Positions 48,724-60,883 of a DNA stretch of 64,000 bases are shown here, piece after piece; position 1 is the stretch's first letter; each line of letters begins with the position of its first letter. This DNA comes from Metarhizium brunneum (Eukaryota; Ascomycota; Sordariomycetes; Hypocreales; Clavicipitaceae). The position numbers were made by a program, and so were the translations under genes. Where the stretch lies: NCBI RefSeq assembly GCF_013426205.1, contig NC_089426.1, positions 2,170,001 through 2,234,000 of the forward strand, written 5' to 3'. The notes beneath the pieces are model-generated. The model searched no databases, was not told where the DNA came from, and saw only the letters and a program-made list of their open reading frames with translations.

Positions 48724-49313
48724 CTCTGTCGTATCAAACGAGAATAAAGGGATATTTCGTTCGAGCGGAGGAAACACTTCACCTGTGACTAGAGCAGGAT
48801 GAAGGAGGAAAAGGAAAAGCACGGTGCGTGGACGTTGATAGTTGCGTAAGTATGTGGCGACAGCTGTCTGGCACCTGCCGAACCCGAGTGTCAGTTTTTG
48901 CATAAATATCGCCGTCCTGTCTGCATAATTCCCTGCACCTCTCCCCGTTATTAAGTTAAGTAGCCGGTTTCTAATTAGCAGGCATCTCTGTACTCATATG
49001 GAGATCAGGAAAGACGCACCCAATGGAATAACCAGCAACTGCAGTGTGGTTTTGCCGTGGCTAACTTCCCATTCTCAAATTGACGATATATTGATATCTG
49101 CTTCTATGTAATAACACACTTACGTGTTTGCTGCGGTTTTCTGGCTCAGGTACGGCCAGCCAGACTGTGTTGCTGTCACTGGGCTCTACCTAATGTAGTG
49201 CTTGCACGATCATTTGGATAGGTCAAAGGAGAAGAGAGAAAAAAATAATATAACAACACACATTGTTGCGGTTCAATTAGTATCCACGCTATCATCGTTC
49301 TGGCTTATACCTG
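48724..49313. other. Intergenic region between the unknown-protein gene and POP3
   Basis: It lies between the start of the repeat-bearing gene and the stop of POP3. It should hold the promoter of the former and the 3' UTR of the latter. No gene seen. Confidence 0.6.
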
Positions 49314-50196
49314 CTACTCATGCTCTTCCTTTTCAGATCTAAGAAGTCTAGCAGCCTGCGTAATTTTCAGTTTCTTGGCACCAACTACAGTCTCCACCGA
49401 GCTTATTTGAGTCGGTCGGTAATGAGGATCATTTTTGCCGTTCAACCACTCAGCATGAATCGTCGGTACATGCTCTTTGACAAACGCCCAAAGAGCATCT
49501 GCTCCTGGGGCATCTCTGGTGATAGCAAGAGCGGATACTCTGGCGATCCCTAAACAAGAACTCAACCTATCTGAACAAGGTTTGGAGAAGCCAATCAATC
49601 TGATGTTGTGCTGGGGGTCAAGCTTATGTGACGAAGCAGCAACCATCTTTGGGAAATGGCAGTTGAAAGTAGCAGACTGATTGCCTCGAGTAACGAAAAC
49701 CATGGAATAGGGTCGCCTTGAGCTGTCCGGTTCAGGTTTCCCCGTGGACTTTGAACCAGACATTGATTCGAATCCTCTAGTAATTGCATTGAATCCTATG
49801 TCGACATGATTGCATAGTACAGGCTTTGGGGGCCTGGGAATATTTGTCACCGAAGGAAGGACATCCTGCTTTGAGACTTTCGCTTCAAGTTTTGCCGCTC
49901 TCTTGCCTCTCGAAGGCTTGATATGTGTCCTTCTATGTTGGCCAATGGGACTCAGCAAACTATTGATGAAGTCAGCGGAGAAACCATCGCGGACTCTGAC
50001 CTGCTCACTTGCAAAGAAGCTCCAGGATAGTATCTTGATCATCAGACGAAATTTCAGGCCTTTCATGTTGATTAGATAAATTAGAAGCTCGGGGAAGTCA
50101 TGATGGGAGACCCCCATACCACGATACTGTTGAGAAAGGCGTATCAAGATGATGAACCAGGCGCTTCCGACCAGGTGGTGCAATAGGGGTTGTCAT
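49314..50196 (-). CDS. POP3: RNase P/RNase MRP subunit Pop3
   Basis: Model complement(join(49314..49959,50009..50059,50120..50196)), 257 aa. Three exons, including one of 51 nt, join in phase to give LDTPFSTVSWPEIS, then QDTILELLCNLLSPIGQHRR and THIKPSRGKRAAK, which is the fungal Pop3 signature. Later matches include HVDIGFNAITRGFE and the C-terminal LWAFVKEHVP and VETVVGAKKLKITQ. Pop3 belongs to the nuclear RNase P and nucleolar RNase MRP particles, which process pre-tRNA 5' ends and pre-rRNA. The start was moved to 50196 because the conserved N-terminal motif lies in the first short exon; the longer unspliced frame lacks it. Confidence 0.9.
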
Positions 50197-52269
50197 GATG
50201 TGTGCCAGAAGGCGTAGGGCGAGAGTAAAACGGCTAAGGCGGGTATAGTTCCAGGAGGTATGATTGTGAATTCTCCTTGTCCAGCCAGAAGGTCTGGGTT
50301 GCCTTGGTGCAAAGACCGGTACTCCAGTATGGAGTCAAAATAGGATGAAATCATCTGTGGGCCGGGTCAGCATTGAATTGATGAGGCACTGTGTGTGTGA
50401 AAAAGCGGGCACCAGTGCGTATCTGCATGTACCTGGGCAGGTCTACGGAGTAACGCCAAGTTGATTCAAGCATCTAGAGGTCAGCAATGTCTCAGAGTGC
50501 GACACAATATTCCGCAAACCAGACTACAGCATCTTGGCATGGTCAAGCCCCCAGTACTTTTTGGCATTTGCTGTCTGGTAGTATGAACACTCAGCACAAT
50601 GCGCATTTGTTAAACATGGCCAAGAACTGCCTGCCTGCTGATAGAAAGGTCAATGATACCAAGTAACTAGAAGGAACATTGAAAGCATGTGGCCTAAGTG
50701 GAGAAGCTTAGAGGCGCGCTGGCGTGCCCAATGATCATGTGCAGTGCTGCGAGTCCAGGGTAGTGATGGCGCCAAGCCAAGTCTGTAGTTGTCATCTTGA
50801 ATCGAAAACCAACTAGAGGGTAACCAGAGGCAAATACCCTTCACCACTTGACAAGCTTGTTTTAATAATGAAGCTAGGGGTAGGTGCATGCCCAGACTTC
50901 TTAACGTGCGAAGGCGATAACGGAGAAGGAATCCTAATGTTTGCATCACTCAAGGGCTGTGGTGAGGAGAAACAATGAAGCACCGGACAACACCAAGCTA
51001 CTGCCAAGCAGGTATCGAGGTACCTAATAGGCAGGGCATCTTTAAAGCTTTGGCCATGTACAACTTTTGTCTACCCACTGTACTGAACAGCGAGGAGTGC
51101 CTAGTAGAGAGCAGACATGCATGTGACGAGGTCGACGACTCTATTTCGCCAGGAGAACCGTCCCTATGTTTCATTTCCAGAGCTCTGATGAAGCGAAAGC
51201 GAAAGCGAAAGCGAAAGCGAAAGCGAGTTCAATGTTGGAATCATTTATGTCTACCATCTGTTCTTCTTGTGTACGGAGTACCGGGAACATGGGAAAGTAC
51301 ATGCCAGCCGCCGAGGCCGCCCACTTTTGGAAGCCTTGCAGAGAGTACATCGTGTTCAAGTTCTCCGTACCTGGACACTGAGGTACCGTTGACGCTTTGG
51401 GGCGGTGTGCTGCACGCATCACCATAAGTTTATCTCATAATACTTGAGGACTTGAATAATTTTGGGTGTACATGTATTGGCGTGCGATTTCTTGCGCGTA
51501 CCAGATATAAACAACCATCGAAGCTTCTGACGTGCTGTTCGGCAATTTGTGTCGCCACATCTCGAGCTAGTTCCCCATGACGGCATGACAGCATGACGGC
51601 TTGACCCCTCGGCACAAGTGGACACCTGAAGTTCTAAGGTTGACACCTTACCGAACACACATTGAAGTACCCAAGTACCCAGCTAGCTTGAGCTACCCCT
51701 CCAACTCTAAGCCCTCCAAGTCCCTCCAATGTTGCTCCGTCACCGTCACAGTTCCACACAAGCACCGCGTCCCGCTAGCCAATCCGCGCCCGCCATTGCC
51801 TTCAAGTACACCTACCCCATGTACACTTGGTACATTTCCAGGTACGCTTGGTACTTGCCTGCCTTTAGCACCAGGCACCTCACCACTTGAGCGCTCGCTT
51901 TGCACTTCACAGCTTGACCTGCTTTCGTCCTCTGCAAGACGCATGTCTTTACCAGCTGTCTTTTTACGACTTTTATAATTCTTATCACTGTGTCTGGCCC
52001 GACCCTTATTGGTCATTGGAGTTGAGAGGGCTTCTGGCCTTTCCTTTCCGCACCACACATGTTAATTTTGTGCATCTGCCGCCCAGCCGGCCATCACGAC
52101 GCTGTGACGTCTTTACCTCGAGCTTAGCCCTTGGGGTGAAGATATCGACTTCCCACACTTGTCCAGGGCCATCGTCCTGCCACACTTCCAACCGTGGGCT
52201 GCCGAAGCTGAGCATCCAAGCTGAGCAGCCGGCTCGAGCTGTCAGAACCTGATCGCTCGAGCACTCGAC
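50197..52269. other. 2.1-kb divergent intergenic region between POP3 and the deubiquitinase gene
   Basis: No gene seen. Contains TACGGAGTA at 50444-50452 and 51272-51280, a hexamer array at 51190-51226, and GGTACATTTCCAGGTACGCTTGG-like direct repeats near 51826-51854. The last part is the probable promoter and 5' UTR of the deubiquitinase gene. Confidence 0.55.
51190..51226. repeat. Hexamer tandem repeat (AAGCGA)n
   Basis: About six perfect copies of AAGCGA lie in intergenic DNA. On either strand they would encode only Lys/Arg or Ala/Phe runs, and no gene is supported there. Confidence 0.9.
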
Positions 52270-55200
52270 ATGGATAACGACACGGACAGCCAGACGGATC
52301 AGCCCGCGAGTCCGACAGGGAATGTTGCCGCGACGGCCTCACCCAACGACCCGGACCATAGCCATGCCCCTTCACCTGATCCGCCATCTACTCGCCCAAA
52401 TCCCTTTGATGACAGTGATCTTTCCGCCCGCAAGAGGCGTCGAACTTCGGGCTCTGCGTCACCCCCACCATCAGCATCAGCATCAGCATCAGCATCAGTA
52501 TCCGCATCCGCATCCGCAAGCCCGGACGCATCGACATCTGGGAAAATATCCGCAGACGATAAGTCGGCCGTCAAGAGATCCAGCACCAGTACAATGATCA
52601 TGGGCCAACAGTATAAAAATACAGGGACGCCTTCTGCAGAAAAAATCGAACTTCCATGTACTCCAAGAACACCAACAGACAGCGCAAAAAGCAGTAGCCC
52701 AACACCGCTATCCTCCAGCAAGGTTACCATCAATCTGAGAAAAGTCGCCGACCCTGCTACTGACTCTGCAGAAACTTTTCTGCCGTCATTGAGTAACGAC
52801 GAGGCTCTCCCGGTTATCTCAAACGTCACCGGCGATGGCCAACAAAAGATGACTGTGGAGGAGTCGCAGCGCGCCAGGTCTGGAGAGGAGACTGCCCAAA
52901 TGTCGGATTCCGCAAGCCCACCAGTTGAACTAATCGCCATCTCTGACGATGAAAACGAAGAAAGCGACGATGAAATGGCTTTTTCCGTTGACGAAAAGGC
53001 TACTGGAATTCTGAGTCGCGAGCTGGTGCCTCTTGACCCTACTCCGCAATTTCCTTATATCCAACGCAATGAAGAGCCATCCCTGCCGCTCCTTCGATTT
53101 ATTCATCACTTCAAAGCTGGTATGGACATTTTTTATATTCTTTTCTCTCTCTCTTTTACGCCAAACGCCCATTGTCATACCAGTGGTTGGTACTAAGACC
53201 TTTACAGATTCCCCTATTAATCCTGAAGCTCTTATATTACTACAAGCTTGGATCCAAGATTATCTGAAGTTTGCCAGAAATGCCGAGAAGTCGACGGTGC
53301 TGGACTCTCGGCAAGCAAATAAAAGGTTCTGGTTAATGTTCCCTGAGGCAATGCTACAGTTGTTACTAAGAAGGTATGTGCCTGGCCATCTCCTCTCGCA
53401 ACCCCTTCCCCCTTCGGGCTCTTCCCATTTCGTTTCATTTCATTTGTCCTAGATGTTACTCCCTTTTCAGCCTGGACAACCTCACAAAGCGAAAAAAAAG
53501 CGACTGTGCATAGGCGTGACTGATGTTCTTAACTAATGATTTACAAAGTTCCGAACTTGTCAGGTCATCGGAGCTGCGCAGTACCATAATCGGGGTCTAT
53601 TCTACATTTGCCTGTTTAACGGCCCGCATGGTTGCTCTGGACATTCTGGTGCTTCAAGAAATGCAGTCGACCATCGGAGTGACCAATCAGGAGCCTCCCG
53701 ACCTATACTCCGCAAAGTACCTCCAACAGCTTCATGACATAATAGTCACCGATGTGTCCTCAACAAATACCGGCGAAGAGAGATCCCTTGGCTCGGAATG
53801 GGTTCAAAATGAAGTCGGGTCGTTCCTACTTACTAAATTACAATCGAGCCAAGGTGGCAGCGTGTCTGCCTTCGCGCATTTGGCAGCTGCCTTGACAGCC
53901 CTTGTCCCAAAGTTTCCAAGACTGTTGGAACATTTGGCAGCCATCGCAAAGATTCTAAGCAGTTGTTTGCGAGAATCCGTACGAACACTCGTCACAGGGG
54001 GCGACCGAATCGCACAAGCACAGAGCCAATTGGAGATAGGGACCACTATTTGGGACAACATTTCGACTTGTTTGGAAAAGGTAATTGAGAAACACGTTAC
54101 TCAATTAGGTGTTGAAACAGCTACGACTCTAATACAAGCTTTGACGGATGTTTTGAAGTGGACGCTGCGTGGAGAACACAGCTCAGCATTCGACACTGCG
54201 CGCCAACACCTGCAAAAATATCCCGACCTACCTTATGTTAATGGATTTGAAGCGGTTGCATGGCAATGGAGGCTCGGCATTTTGGACCGTTTAATTCGTT
54301 CTAGTCAAATGCAGCTTCGTGTTATGGCCATTACAAGGCTGTGCAACGACCTCGTATCAGTATGGAAAAGCACCATAGACGCCGGTGATGAAAGCAGCAA
54401 CAGATTTCTGGCATTTATTGGGGAGTGTTTACTGGAGACTCGGTTGATCGATTATATATTGGGTCCGAATTGTCATCCTGAGATTATTGTCGAGAGCTCG
54501 AATGTGTTAGGGTTTCTGATCGTTACCAAGCTCTACAAACAGCACCACACCGATCGTCTATGGCAGAGTCTCATGCTCTGTCAAGATCCTCGCATTACAG
54601 AGGCCTTAGCACGAATGGTAATAAGTATAACCAACCTGTTCGACTACGATGGTTTGCTAGGCTGGTGTCAAAAGTTCCAAACAATGCCACTTGAAGCGTT
54701 CTCGCCGGCAATACGCACTCTTTGGGAAAATGTCATGAATGACCTGATATCGAAATGTCAATCAGAGCGTCAAACACCGTCATTCGAGCCCTTAGACCTC
54801 TGCTTGAGACTACTAAGGGAAGCCTCAGTTTGCACGGCGGGATCGCGAGTAGCCGATCCCGATTTACAACTGGTTGCCATACAAAAATTGAGAGAACTTT
54901 TGAGCACCGCACGACCCGATGATCTGGACATTTTGTACCTGAGCTGTCTAGATGACATAGCCAAGAAGTCGCCTACAGCACTGGGAAGTTTGTGGTGCTT
55001 GTCCATGTCCATGCGGGGAAACATCCCGAACGAAGTCGAGAACCTTACAAAGAATCACGACCTTGCGAGGCTTCTTGTAGAGGAACTAGCTCATGCAGTC
55101 CATGCAGGGCAACAGGCGGGTGCGTTTGCCGTGATATCCGGCGCGCCCAACGGACCTAGAAGGGATCTAATCGCCAGCATTATCCAATTTCAACCGGCAG

Positions 55201-58200
55201 CTTTGAATAACGGGCTAGGCGCCATATTGTTGGATATCATTGTGGGTCCGAAATCACCCTGTCTCGATGACCGAAAAGCTGGCTGGTATGTCATCACAAA
55301 CGTGATGAGAAAGGTATCAATGAAGAACGCGTTTTTGCAAGCTTGCTTCTCCAGATACCTGCCTGGCCTTCCAGCTTCTTGTTTCTCAGATGGCATGCTT
55401 GATTTCGTTCGAGAACGAGTCTTGTGTCTGGCCGTGGATGGCAGTAACTTTGCCTTGGATGACGCAGAGGCGCTCTCGCACAGTGGTATCGAGCAGCTGT
55501 GGCGGATCATTCTAGAAGCCGAAGACCCCCTCTTGGTGTCTCGGGCTATCTCCACGCTGGCAGTCGATCTATACTTGGAAAGTAATGCTATCAAGTCATA
55601 TTCGGTCTGTCGGTCGAGGAAGGTGCACATATCGCTGGTCAATCGATGCTTAAACCAGATGAAACAAGCCGCTAAGAAGCTTAACGGATCCACCGAGTCT
55701 GTCATCGGGGATGACGATGAATCAATGGTGATTGTTGCAACCACTGAGGAGATCCAGCTACAAGAGCGTGTTTTCAGACGCTCTCTCCAGTTGATGAGGT
55801 TCTTTCTGGAGAAATACCAGGTGCACGGCCGGTTTTCCGTTGCGGACTTCAGACCGTTGATGTTGACGACGGTAGAAGAGATACAAGGCGAGTCAGCATG
55901 TTTACAGTATCAAGCCTTTGACAACTTTAACCGCTCCGACATTAAGCCTTTAAGCATTGGCCTTGGGAACTCCATTGCTTCCCTTTTAACTTGTCTAAAA
56001 AACTCGACCGGATTTGACAATTATCGCATATATTATCGCGGACAGCCGCTCCTTCCCAAAGAACATCAAACTACGAAATCTTTAGAAGAGCTTGGCATAC
56101 GTGATGGATTCATTCTGGTCAAGCAGGAAGAAGGTAGTGCATCACTTGCAGGATATATACGCCCTGGTTCATCGCCACTAGAGATTGAAATTCTGGGCCA
56201 CTTTCAAGATTTGTGGGAATATTTGAGCATGGGAGAGAAATTGGCTGAAGAAGTGAGTGCTTATAGGCTGGTGAGCAGTACAAGCGAAACTAACTCGTGC
56301 AGGTTTACGACTTTCTTGTGAAGCTTCCGGCGGATGGCCACTTCATGCTGCAGTTTGAATCGGATCAGCATGATCATTCGAAAGTATTCCTCAAAGGGCA
56401 AGCGTTTCAGACACTATATGGCCTCCATGCCCTAATTGACTATATTGAGGCTGCTCAACATTCTGCATTCACAACGAGTCACGATGAAGATTCCGTGGGG
56501 GCCACGCTGACATCCTACCAAAAGGCCCTCGTGAGGGGCTTGCGACTGATTGTCAAGGCTATAGGCGATCCCGAGACGCTAGATGAAATGCCGGCTGTCC
56601 AGCAGCTACGAATTGGAGCTGCAATTCTGCAAGTTTTCGTGAAGCTGTTCACAGGTCAGGGCTGATATCCCCTCGTTTTGGTGCATTGTGATGCTGACTG
56701 TTTATCCAGAAGCTACCAGGTACAAAACGTTATTGGAGCTTGGCGATGACGTGCTGCCACATCCTACTCGCCTCGTAGACATCCTAACCAAGGTGGAAGG
56801 CGACACAGGTGACACGAGCTTAGCATTGATAGAAAGTGCATGCACAGCAGTCTTGCGCGTGGGCTCTGTGAACCAGGAATTTTGGAACACAGTCGTAACA
56901 TCCACCACTTTTCTAGACATTATGAAGAACTTTCTGTTGAAAGATACTCGAAAGGCGGTGAGACAAACGATTGTTGAACTCATCGAGGATATCACGGGCC
57001 CACAAACTCAGCTCTTAACACCTGAAAGCGGCCACTCTGTTTACGGCAACCAGGAAATCAGACCCGTTTTGCTTTCCATCTGTACCGCCCTGATCGAGGG
57101 CCTGCCACTTTGCCTCATCCATCAGTCTCAGCCTGAGGAGTATTTCAGAGCACTGCTTCATCTGGTTGCTCGTGCATCCACGATGACTTCTCAAGCGTTG
57201 GATATTGACCTTCTCGCAGCAGTGGCACGGGACCTCTTGTTAAAGCATACCTGCATAGAAGTAAGAAAAAAGTGGTGTCATTGCTAGCTATCTTCAGGAG
57301 CTAACATACATTGATAGACAATCGATCGACCGGATGTAGCAGACCCAATCGCAGCTGGTCTGGTGGCAGTGCTGCACATTTGTGTTCAGAATAGTCAAAG
57401 TCTCAGCACGTCTAAGAACTTTGATGAGTAAGCTTGAATCGCCTTCACCGTTACTTCTACTAAAGCTACGAAGGCTTACTAAATGGAGTAGAAACACAAT
57501 ATCTCGGTTATTTTGGCGCCATCTCTTCCCAAGGAAACGACGTGGTGACAAGGACTGCGTTCCTCAAGTGATTCTCAACTCGAGCACGCGGAGGAAGCTC
57601 TACGATATAGTTTTCCGCTGCGTAAGATGCGATATAAATTCTTTCGTTCACATGCTTAATACGTTGAACGGTCTTGTGCCATTTTACGTGGAAGAGCCTG
57701 GTAGGTGTTCGAGAAATTCCACCAGAATCCCCATATGACACGCAACTGACTGCATGTCTGTTTTGTGCAGATGACCCTTATCTCTACGATCTTCCGTATC
57801 AATTTGATCGGTCTAGAGCAATCCGAGCCCCGTGTGGATATGTTGGACTGCGAAACCTCTCCAACACCTGCTATCTAAATTCGCTCCTCACTCAGCTGTT
57901 CATGAACACCCAATTTCGAAGGTTCATCATGTCTGTCGCTGTGCAAGACCCACAAGCATCACAGCAGCTACTCTTCTATACCCAGAAGCTATTTGGTTAT
58001 ATGCAGGAGAGCTACCAACGGTTTGTGGACCCATTTGATGTGGTGACCTCGATAAGGACGTATGACGATACCCCCATTGATATTCATAATCAGATGGATG
58101 TTGACGAGTTTTACAACTTACTTTTTGATCGATGGGAAGGGCAGCTGCTCAACAAGGATGATAAGAAACAATTGCGTTCATTTTTTGGGGGCCAGTTGGT

Positions 58201-60883
58201 CCAGCAGGTGAAATCCAAGGAATGCCAACATATCTCGGAGCGTCTCGAGCCATTCTCGGCTATTCAATGCGACATCAAAGGCAAAGCCACGCTTGAAGAA
58301 AGTCTCCAAGCTTATGTGGACGGCGAGGTGATGGAAGGTGAAAACAAGTACAAGTGTTCGACATGCGACCGTCATGTTGATGCAGTGAAGCGAGCGTGCT
58401 TGAAAGACGTGCCGGATCACCTCATATTCCACCTCAAGCGTTTTGATTTCAACTTGCGAACCTTGCAAAGGAGGAAAATTAACGACTACTTCACGTTCCC
58501 CCAGACTTTGGACCTTGCCCCATACACAGTCGAGTATCTTAACGCCGAGGAGGGTGCAACTCGGAGCGACATTTTCGAATTAGTTGGAATCCTTGTCCAT
58601 TCGGGAACAGCTGAATCCGGACACTACTATTCCTACATCCGAGAGAGAGGAGCTTTTGGTCGATCAAGTTGGGTTGAATTTAATGACGACTCTGTACTTC
58701 CATGGGATCCATCCCTGATGGAAAGCGCAACATTTGGTGGCCCAGACCCTCAGTCGTCCCTCCACGACATGAATGGTATCATTTATGACAAGACTTACAG
58801 CGCCTATATGCTTTTCTACCAGCGTGCATCATCTCTATACCATGATTCACTATCCGGCAATGCGACGATTAACGGCCGTCCACCATCTGTTGAGGTCCCG
58901 GCTCCATTGAAGGAGCATATTCTGAATGAGAATAAGGTGCTGCTTCGCCGACAATGCCTCTTTGATCCGGGCCACAGTGTCTTTGTGCAGCAATGTTTCG
59001 GCCACTCCATTTATCTCGGAGAAAGTCAGGCGGCCAAGTCTCGCGCGTCAAAGAATGATGTTGAAAATGACGAGTTGGGAAGGCATGCCGGTCCTGATCT
59101 AGATACTTCGACCCACACCTTGCAGAACTTGGCCATGGAAGTGTCTCTGTCTCATTTTGATCAAGTGGTTTCCAGAACCAAGGACTCCATCCTGATGGAA
59201 TCTTTTGCTTCAATGCTGAAATCTGCCGTTACAAAGTGCTACGATTGCGCACTTGCATTTTACAACTACTTCCATGTGCGCCATGGGGCTTTTCGCTCGT
59301 TGGTCCAGCGAAACCCAGATCCAGATATCAGAAGCTTTACTGGTAAGACGCTTGTACTTGCGGCCTCCAAGATTCGAAGCGGTCTTCCGCGACTTTACCA
59401 TTGCCCAGTCCCAACAAGAAGCAACTCCAGCCCAGCTAGTATGGATAGCGAGGATGACTGGGACGATTCAGAGCCGCCACCGTCAGTATTGCAAGGAATC
59501 ATGAGCATCTTTAACCACCTTTGGAGATTCTTTTATGTACATATAAGGTCCTGGGACGAATATTTCGGCACAGTGCTCGCCTTTGCCAGACTTGGAGAAC
59601 TTGAGGTTGGCCATCTCTTGGCAGACAATTACTTGCTCAAACTACTCCATATTATTAACGCGGATCCGTCAATGGAGTTGCAGCCCAATTATCAGCGCAT
59701 GGTTAATAACCTAATGCGGCGCTTCAACTCTAAGCCGGCATCCTACACTGCGATTCTGGCACTCATTGACTACCTCATGGCACAGCTGGAACCTAAGTTG
59801 AGTGCAGATGTGATTGTGGACGAGGCAGAGGATCGACGCAATGCACGAAAGCCCTTCCCATGGACATCGGAGGAAGTCCAGGCTGTTCACAACCACCCTG
59901 ATAGCCCTGCGACTAGTTTTTTCACGGAAAAACTCTTGGAGACGGATCAGGCACCAGAGCCGACAAACAGTATTATTGGACGATTGGTCGAGAGCGGAGA
60001 AGAATTGGATCTCAGGGTATTCAACACTCTCCGGAAGAAAATCCAAGGGGAGACGACAACGCAGCCAATGGACTCGTCTATCAGGGCAGCTGGGCGGTAT
60101 GCTGAATGCAGTGAATCGCTGGAGAGAGTGCATATCCTCATTAGGCATATTTGCACACAAGCACGCAGTCTCCAACACAATGAGGGATCTACATTCTTGG
60201 GGTTTGTGGACTTGATGCTGCGCTCTTGCCGACCCAACGAGAGTCTGGCTCTTGCACGTAGAAGCTACATTATTCAGGCGATCCCTATGTGGGCACCGTA
60301 TCTGCTAGTGTACGGCGACGAGCACACAAGGGGCGTAACAGAGCGGCTCATCAACGATAGGCTCTTTTCGCCCGTAGGACTCAACGTACTTGATGGGCAG
60401 GACGACAATGCTGCTCTAGAGCCAGAGACTTTAGAGCACGTTATCCGACAGCTCGGAATCAAGTGCCTAATGTACCTCCGAGACGTCCATGTAAGGGGAA
60501 GAATACAGCTTGAGCGCAATGCAGCAGGCAACATTCTACGTGTCATTGGTTACTGCGTTCCATTCTACGAGGGAAGCGACGAAATGAATGACTATGCAGA
60601 CGACAGCGCCGAGTTTCGGGCCATTCAAGGGGGTATGTGAAGCAACAAAATACTAGATCAAGAGATGATGTGCTGACTGTGATTTAGAAATAACAAGCCC
60701 CCTGCAAAGATTGCTTGTGGACGAAATTGAGGATGATGGGTCTGGTATGTTAGGTTTGGTTGTACGGCAGTTTGGAGACACGACTAACGAGGAACAGAGT
60801 GGGATGGCTCATGTGGCTCATCGGAATTCATGGATGCCAACATAGGCGCGTTGGCACAGACAGGACATTATCTACATGACTAA
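52270..60883 (+). CDS. Large ubiquitin-specific protease (USP9X/USP34-like)
   Basis: Model join(52270..53119,53208..53373,53549..56252,56303..56654,56710..57260,57318..57427,57492..57700,57771..60632,60688..60744,60798..60883), 2,648 aa; every junction closes in phase. The N-terminal 280 residues are disordered, with an SASASA run from TCAGCA/TCCGCA repeats. A long helical-repeat region follows, with a ubiquitin-like stretch around GQPLLPKEHQTTKSLEELG. The catalytic USP domain has the Cys box GLRNLSNTCYLNSLLTQLF (Cys1681), zinc-finger pairs CSTC and KECQH, and the His box HSGTAESGHYYSYIRE (His1932). A long C-terminal helical region, typical of the large fungal members, completes it. It removes ubiquitin from protein substrates; targets are unknown. 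Yeast lacks a clear counterpart of this size. Confidence 0.94.

Noticed and set aside
49314..50183. Single-exon 289-codon reading of POP3
   Set aside because: It reads through two introns; only the spliced form yields the conserved WPEIS...ELLCNLLSPIG motif.
57540..57580. Apparent frameshift with a TGA stop inside the deubiquitinase gene
   Set aside because: It came from a wrong phase across the 57428-57491 intron. Starting the exon at 57492 in phase 2 gives a continuous frame into VILNSSTRRKLYDIV, so no lesion is present.
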